The notes beneath the pieces were generated by a model that was not told where the DNA came from, made no database searches, and worked only from the letters and a program-made list of their open reading frames with translations. Positions 59,440 to 64,000 of a stretch of 64,000 bases of DNA are shown piece by piece. Each line of letters opens with the position of its first letter. Position 1 is the first letter of the stretch. The position numbers and the translations under genes were made by a program. This stretch comes from Pseudomonadaceae bacterium (GTDB taxonomy: Bacteria; Pseudomonadota; Gammaproteobacteria; Pseudomonadales; Azotimanducaceae). The stretch is from contig JANSXA010000001.1 of assembly GCA_024743175.1 (NCBI GenBank), positions 186,001 to 250,000 of the forward strand. Reading direction: 5' to 3'.

Positions 59440-60231
59440 TCACTTCTGCCTGCTTAAAAAAGAAATTCTGGTGGCCGGTGGCAAGTTGTACTCTGGATAA
59501 GATACAGCGGTCAGGTACAGACCCCAGGGCGGTGCCGTGGCGCCGACCACTGACCTGTCGGATTGTTTCAGCCACTGGGCCGGGCTGTCCGTTGTGACGC
59601 CTTTGTCAGCCTCACCTACATCATGCAGAGCGCGTGCAATGTTGCGCACCATGTGCAGTAGAAAGGCGTTGGCTTCGATTTCCAGCAGTACAAATTCTCC
59701 CTGGCGCCACACCTGCAGCAGATTGACTCGACGTAGAGGGGTGATCGACTGACAGCCCGAGCCACGATAGCTGCTGAAATCATGCTCTCCGATCAGCGCC
59801 TGCCCGGCACGATGCATCGCATCTGCATCAAGCCGCGGGCAACCCCACACCTGCCCCTGCAGGTGTGGGTGAGTATAACCGATGTCATGGTAAACATAGA
59901 TGTAACGACGAGCGGTTGCACTGTAGCGCGGATGGAATTCCTCCTGAGCTACCTGTATCCAGTCGATGTGAATATTGTCTGAGGTAAGTGCGTTCAAGCC
60001 GCGATGCCAATCGTGCAAAGGACGTCGGGAAGCTGCAGAAAAGGCTGCAACCTGGCCGGTTGCATGAACACCTGCATCGGTTCGACCAGCCACCTGCAGG
60101 GATACCGTTTCGTTGGCGATACGTCCCAGTGCGGCTTCTATTTCACCTTGTACGGTGTTCTGACCCGGCTGGCGCTGCCAGCCTCGGTAAGGGGCGCCAT
60201 TGTAGGTGACGCCAAACACATAGGAGGTCAC
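59440..60231 (-). CDS. truA: TruA, tRNA pseudouridine(38-40) synthase
   Basis: TruA isomerises uridines 38-40 of tRNA anticodon arms. The catalytic Asp is in VAGRTDAGVHATGQV near residue 52. YRGWQRQPGQNTVQGEIE, RYIYVY and NAFLLHMVRNI are family blocks. It is 263 residues from GTG 60231. The fimV-truA-trpF order is the conserved pseudomonad arrangement. Confidence 0.96.
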   Translation of the reverse strand: MTSYVFGVTYNGAPYRGWQRQPGQNTVQGEIEAALGRIANETVSLQVAGRTDAGVHATGQVAAFSAASRRPLHDWHRGLNALTSDNIHIDWIQVAQEEFHPRYSATARRYIYVYHDIGYTHPHLQGQVWGCPRLDADAMHRAGQALIGEHDFSSYRGSGCQSITPLRRVNLLQVWRQGEFVLLEIEANAFLLHMVRNIARALHDVGEADKGVTTDSPAQWLKQSDRSVVGATAPPWGLYLTAVSYPEYNLPPATRISFLSRQK

Positions 60232-60262
60232 TGAGGCTGCCCGAGCGCCAGCTGCAGGTTGA

Positions 60263-62755
60263 TCAGCCGTTCATCTTGTCCAGCATGGATTGGGCTTTTT
60301 CCTGCTGTTCAGAGCTGCCCTCTTCGATCACTTCCTTGAGGATATCTGCAGCACCATCTGCGTCGCCCATATCTATATAGGCTTCCGCCAGGTCCAGTTT
60401 CGTCGTGTTGATGTCGCCTTCTTCAGGGCTGTCAAACTCAAAATCATCAGTTGTGTCGGATGCTTCATTGGCAAAATCCAGTGTCTTGCCGTCTTCGGCT
60501 TCCTGCTCGTCCAGCTCTGGTTCTACTGCATCTTCACCTGCGCTTTGAGTGGATTCATCAACTGGCTCTCGGTCTGGATCAAAATCAATACCCAGATCGC
60601 CACCTAACTCGTCGCCAGCGCCGCCAGCACTGTCGGCTTTGGTGTCCTCATCACTATCATCAAATTCGAGTTCGAACTCTATATCTGAAGCCTCTTCAGC
60701 GGTGTCAGCGTCTTCAAGAATTTCTTCGATCTCGTTGTCTGCTGACAAGTCGGTGAATGCATCATCGCCTGCCGGAGAAGTCTCTGTATTATCGAGTTCG
60801 TCCAGATCAAGCTCCAGAACCTCTTCTTCAGTAGAGTCTTGTGCCTCGGGTGCCGGCTCATCATCACTGAGATTCACAACGCTGCTGTCAAACTGCGCTT
60901 CAAGGTCTCGACAGGCCATCAATACTTCTTCATCGTCACAGTGGTCGAGAATGTATTGCGCCTGCTCAGAGAATGCTGCTTCATCAGAGGACTCAACAAA
61001 AACCTCGAGCAGTTTGAGTCTGACATCCCAGCGTTCGGGTTCGCTGTTCAGAACGCTGGTCAGCAGATTCGCAGCCTGGCCATATCGGCCATAAGCGATA
61101 TAGATTTCTGCCTCACCGATCGCATCACTGGTTTTGCCGGAGTCAAGTTGAGCACCCTCATCGGCTGGCTGGCTTTGTGCGGATTCCCGTGAGACCTCAT
61201 CGTCGTCTGCCAGCTCATCAAGCTGTTCAACGTCATCAACGTCGTCAATATCACCGATGAACGGTTCGACAGCATTGCTGGCTGCAGTGTCTGCTTCCTG
61301 ATCGTCTTCATCGTAAACATCATCGTGCTCTTCGGCCTCAACCGCAGTTTCTGCTGCTGAGGTATCATCAGCAGGTTCGTCAAAAAACTCGTTCTCGAAC
61401 GCTTCCTGTTCCGCTCGCGCGGTGCGCAGGCGCATGAGGACAATGGCAAGAACCAAAATCAAAAGCACAATGACACCGATCAGCAGCATAGGTGACATCC
61501 ACCAGGGCGTATCAGGGCTGGTCGTGTTGGGACTTTGATTTTGATTCTGGTTCTGGCTTGCTTGGGCCGCCTGCTCTTCCAGTTCTCGCAGGCGCTCTGA
61601 CATCGCTGCCAGCTCCTGGTTCTTAACTTCAAGCTGACGATCTCTCACGGTAACTTCATTGGCCGCGATTTCTTTTTCCCGATCCAATTGGTAGGTCAGT
61701 TCATCAACCTGGCGGGTTAACGTCTCTTTCTCGCCGAGCAGAACGTTGACGCTTGGATCTTCACCGCTGGCGGTACCACTGGCTAATTCGCCGCTGCTTG
61801 CAAGAATCCGCACCTGGCCCTCACCCTGATCCTCCGCAGCATCACGCTGAGCGCTGGCGTCGGTTGCATCAACTGCGGAACGCAATTGAGGTTCCTGATC
61901 TTCCAATCGGGTCGCTGCCGGTGTGTTGCTGGCCACCTGTTCGATGTCATCACCGGAACGCCAGGCTTGGGTTTGCGCGGCTACTTCCTGTGTTGCAGCT
62001 GCTGTATCGATGCCCAGGGCTTCAGCTTCGCTGGGTATATCAAGGACGTATCCTGCTTTCAGCAGGTTGATGTTGCCACGCATGAACGCCTGCGGGTTTT
62101 TTCGCTGGATCGCGAGCATGTGCTGGTTCACGCTGACCTGATTAGACGGCAGCGTGCGAGAAGCAATTTTCCACAGGGTATCGTCGCGCGTGGTCATCAG
62201 GCCATCCACTGGCGCACGTGGCGCAGGAGGACGAGTACTGCTGCGCGGCTGCAGATCAACTCTGGTGCCCGCGTTTGCGGGCCTTTGCGCTGGCGCTGCA
62301 CGCGGAGCGGGTTGCGCCGGCGCCTCTACCGCTGGGGCAGCTGCCTGGCTGAAGGTCGGCGGGTCGAGCAGGACGGTATATTCTTTTAACAACCGCCCCC
62401 GGGGCCAGAGCACTTCAACAATAAAGTTCAGATAAGGTTCCGCAATTGGCTGGGTACTGGACACTTTGACGATGGCTGAACCATTTTCAATTTCGACAGT
62501 GAACTTCAGATTCGTGAGATAGAAAAATCGTTCAACGCCGACGCGTTCAAAATCCTCTCGTGACGCCATGGAAACGACTACTTCTGAAGGTTGTAAACCT
62601 TGCGCATCAAGTAGTTCGATGGTGCCAGCAAAGCGCTCGTTCAACGCCGAGGTCACATCAAGTTCGTCAAGACCAAGCGCCCAGGTTTTGGCCGGTGCGG
62701 CCAAACTGGTCGCCAAAAGCGCCATCAAAATCCATTGGCACTTGCGCGTAAGCAT
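60263..62755 (-). CDS. fimV: FimV, polar hub protein with LysM domain
   Basis: This inner-membrane protein of about 830 residues organises polar type IV pilus and chemotaxis functions in Pseudomonas. A signal peptide (residues 1-26) is followed by the FimV N-terminal domain (LGLDELDVTSALNERFAGTIEL). A LysM domain (near residue 190, DTLWKIASRTLP) precedes a coiled coil (near 345-400) and one transmembrane helix (LLIGVIVLLILVLAIVLM). A long acidic cytoplasmic region ends in the TPR-like FimV C-terminal domain (LDLAEAYIDMGDADGAADIL). The ATG at 62755 has AAGGAGGG upstream. No pilus genes are in the window. Confidence 0.93.
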   Translation of the reverse strand: MLTRKCQWILMALLATSLAAPAKTWALGLDELDVTSALNERFAGTIELLDAQGLQPSEVVVSMASREDFERVGVERFFYLTNLKFTVEIENGSAIVKVSSTQPIAEPYLNFIVEVLWPRGRLLKEYTVLLDPPTFSQAAAPAVEAPAQPAPRAAPAQRPANAGTRVDLQPRSSTRPPAPRAPVDGLMTTRDDTLWKIASRTLPSNQVSVNQHMLAIQRKNPQAFMRGNINLLKAGYVLDIPSEAEALGIDTAAATQEVAAQTQAWRSGDDIEQVASNTPAATRLEDQEPQLRSAVDATDASAQRDAAEDQGEGQVRILASSGELASGTASGEDPSVNVLLGEKETLTRQVDELTYQLDREKEIAANEVTVRDRQLEVKNQELAAMSERLRELEEQAAQASQNQNQNQSPNTTSPDTPWWMSPMLLIGVIVLLILVLAIVLMRLRTARAEQEAFENEFFDEPADDTSAAETAVEAEEHDDVYDEDDQEADTAASNAVEPFIGDIDDVDDVEQLDELADDDEVSRESAQSQPADEGAQLDSGKTSDAIGEAEIYIAYGRYGQAANLLTSVLNSEPERWDVRLKLLEVFVESSDEAAFSEQAQYILDHCDDEEVLMACRDLEAQFDSSVVNLSDDEPAPEAQDSTEEEVLELDLDELDNTETSPAGDDAFTDLSADNEIEEILEDADTAEEASDIEFELEFDDSDEDTKADSAGGAGDELGGDLGIDFDPDREPVDESTQSAGEDAVEPELDEQEAEDGKTLDFANEASDTTDDFEFDSPEEGDINTTKLDLAEAYIDMGDADGAADILKEVIEEGSSEQQEKAQSMLDKMNG

Positions 62756-63204
62756 AGGCAAGACCCTCCTTCGCAGAATTGATTGTGGAAAGTTGTCCCC
62801 TGAACCGAGGGTGTGGGCCAAAGCTTGTGTGTCCAAATCCATGTGTCCGTTTTTATCTTGCTGTCTTTCTATCTACACAAAGCGTGTGTAGACACACGTT
62901 TTGTTTCCTGACGCTGCACGTATTGTGCAAGCAACTTTCATTCTCATACCCTTCTCTTTCGCCATCCGCCCAGCGGTGCCGTCAGCTCAAACCACGCAAC
63001 GCACAGGTTGTTGCGCTCACTGGCAAAGGTAACCCAGATGTTAGCTGCTTAGGCGGGCACATGTACCATTTTCAGCATGACAAACAACAAAAATCTGAAC
63101 GTTCGGCAATTAAATTGCGCAGATTGCGCCTGGGGCCTAACAACAGACTTGTTAGCTGCGTCACAAGTAAGGCCACAGGTTATGTTGTGTGTTCTGTTAC
63201 AAGC
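62756..63204. other. asd-fimV intergenic region with several palindromes
   Basis: About 450 bp without a supported gene. Near fimV is a 13-bp-arm palindrome (62877-62904, arms ACAAAGCGTGTGT/ACACACGTTTTGT, one G-T pair, 2-base centre). Near asd are three back-to-back hairpins: GCAATT-A-AATTGC (63106-63118), GCGCA/TGCGC (63117-63129) and CTAACAA/TTGTTAG (63137-63155). None has a T tract, so they are poor terminators. Any of them may be regulatory. Confidence 0.6.
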
Positions 63205-64000
63205 TTAGCTGACTTGCAGATGATCGAGCAAAAGCTCAGCAATTTGAACACTGTTCAGGGCTGCACCTTTGCGGACATTATCAGCAACAATCCAGAGATT
63301 AATGCCATTCGGATGTGAAATATCTTCCCGGATACGACCAACAAAGACCGGGTCGGTACCGGCTGCATCCCCTACCGCGGTGGGATAGTGCTCACCGGTC
63401 ATGACTTTGATCCCAGGCGCCTCCTGCAGAAGTTCAGTGACTTCAAGCGCACTGATCTGGGCGCGCGTTTCGATATGTACAGCTTCGGAGTGGCCGTAGA
63501 ATACCGGGATACGAACACAGGTGGGGTTAACAACAATATCCGGGTCGCCAAGAATCTTGCTGGTTTCCCAAACCATCTTCATTTCTTCTTTAGTGTAGCC
63601 GTTGTCCATAAATACATCGATTTGAGGGATGGCGTTGAAGGCAATCTGGTGCGGCATAACAGCGGTTTCGATCGGCTTGCCGTTGAGCAGGTTAGCCGTT
63701 TGTCCGGCCAGTTCGTTGATTCCGCCGGCTCCTGCGCCTGACACCGCCTGATACGTGCAGACATTGATACGGCTGATGCCAACAGCGTCATGAATAGGTT
63801 TCAGAGCGGTGACCATCTGTATGGTGGAGCAGTTCGGATTGGCAATAATGTTGGCATTTATATAGTCGGCAACTCGTTCCGGGTTAACTTCCGGCACGAC
63901 TAATGGAATATCCTCGTCGTAGCGGAAATGTGACGTGTTATCGATCACTACACAGCCGGCGTCGGCCGCGATAGGCGCATACTGAGCAGAGATACTGCCA
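63205..64000 (-). CDS. asd: Aspartate-semialdehyde dehydrogenase (5' end outside the window)
   Basis: The enzyme makes aspartate semialdehyde, the branch point to lysine, methionine and threonine. About 265 C-terminal codons are visible; the family has about 340. The catalytic Cys is in ANPNCSTIQM, and the preceding NTSHFRYDEDIPLVVPEVNP and later GHSEAVHIE with GRIREDISHPNGINLWIVADNVRKGAA are family blocks. The position upstream of fimV matches pseudomonads, where two asd-like paralogues can occur, so the exact paralogue is uncertain. Confidence 0.93.
   Translation of the reverse strand, partial: GSISAQYAPIAADAGCVVIDNTSHFRYDEDIPLVVPEVNPERVADYINANIIANPNCSTIQMVTALKPIHDAVGISRINVCTYQAVSGAGAGGINELAGQTANLLNGKPIETAVMPHQIAFNAIPQIDVFMDNGYTKEEMKMVWETSKILGDPDIVVNPTCVRIPVFYGHSEAVHIETRAQISALEVTELLQEAPGIKVMTGEHYPTAVGDAAGTDPVFVGRIREDISHPNGINLWIVADNVRKGAALNSVQIAELLLDHLQVS

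Noticed and set aside
63135-63157. GCCTAAC...GTTAGCT resembling integron attC core sites
   Set aside because: The right core departs from GTTRRRY, the spacing is far too short for attC, and there is no integrase or cassette nearby.
62779-63318. A 179-codon plus-strand frame across the fimV-asd gap
   Set aside because: It covers the fimV start region and the asd 3' end, has an unnatural Cys-rich composition, no ribosome-binding site and no recognisable domain. It is probably an antisense frame.

Overview
The window is a chromosomal core region of a gammaproteobacterium. Gene content and order resemble the Pseudomonas/Cellvibrio/OM60-type marine lineages: cspD-clpS-clpA, tRNA-tig-clpP-clpX-lon-hupB-ppiD, asd-fimV-truA-trpF-trpB-trpA-folC-SPOR-cvpA-purF, MoxR-DUF58-TgpA, a siroheme reductase with a DUF934 partner, ThrH and MiaE. 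I cannot name the genus. Base composition looks even, and I see no prophage, insertion sequence, integrase or CRISPR array.

Layout. 1-3240: ClpA (cut by the window start) and its adaptor ClpS, divergent from a cold-shock protein with a long, structured leader. 3300-8203: MoaC-MoaD-MoaE on the minus strand, divergent from MnmA, PurB and a two-domain acetyltransferase. 8213-12385: CysB-ThrH, a 5'-nucleotidase with a YdcH-like partner, a membrane J-domain protein, a PilZ protein, a TerB-like protein and a 43-residue membrane peptide. 12496-19687: RimO, divergent from an AddB/AddA-like nuclease-helicase pair. 19690-21042: DAHP synthase behind what looks like an aromatic-amino-acid attenuator. 21061-28004: NfuA with a consensus IscR type 1 operator, MetH, a small membrane peptide, a sulfite/nitrite reductase and DUF934. 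28056-36713: an antiporter, an acrylyl-CoA reductase-like protein, SohB, an SCP2-like protein, NudC, a methyltransferase-RnhA-DnaQ operon and MltD.

36733-45992 is a protein-quality-control block read on the minus strand: tRNA-Pro, tRNA-Arg, a hairpin-bearing tandem repeat, tRNA-His, trigger factor, ClpP, ClpX, Lon, HU and PpiD. 46129-48710: FolD-LpxH, convergent with MiaE and a DUF1289 protein. 48739-52804: MoxR-DUF58-transglutaminase. 52749-64000: PurF-CvpA-SPOR-FolC-TrpA-TrpB-TrpF-TruA-FimV and a partial aspartate-semialdehyde dehydrogenase.

Most genes are housekeeping genes of well-known families. The more unusual signals are in the RNA and regulatory layer: the Phe/Tyr-coding leader with mutually exclusive hairpins before the DAHP synthase gene, the perfect IscR-type palindrome before nfuA, a 66-67-bp tandem repeat of hairpins inside a tRNA operon, and the folded G-tract-containing leader of the cold-shock gene. 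I found no clear new multi-gene system.
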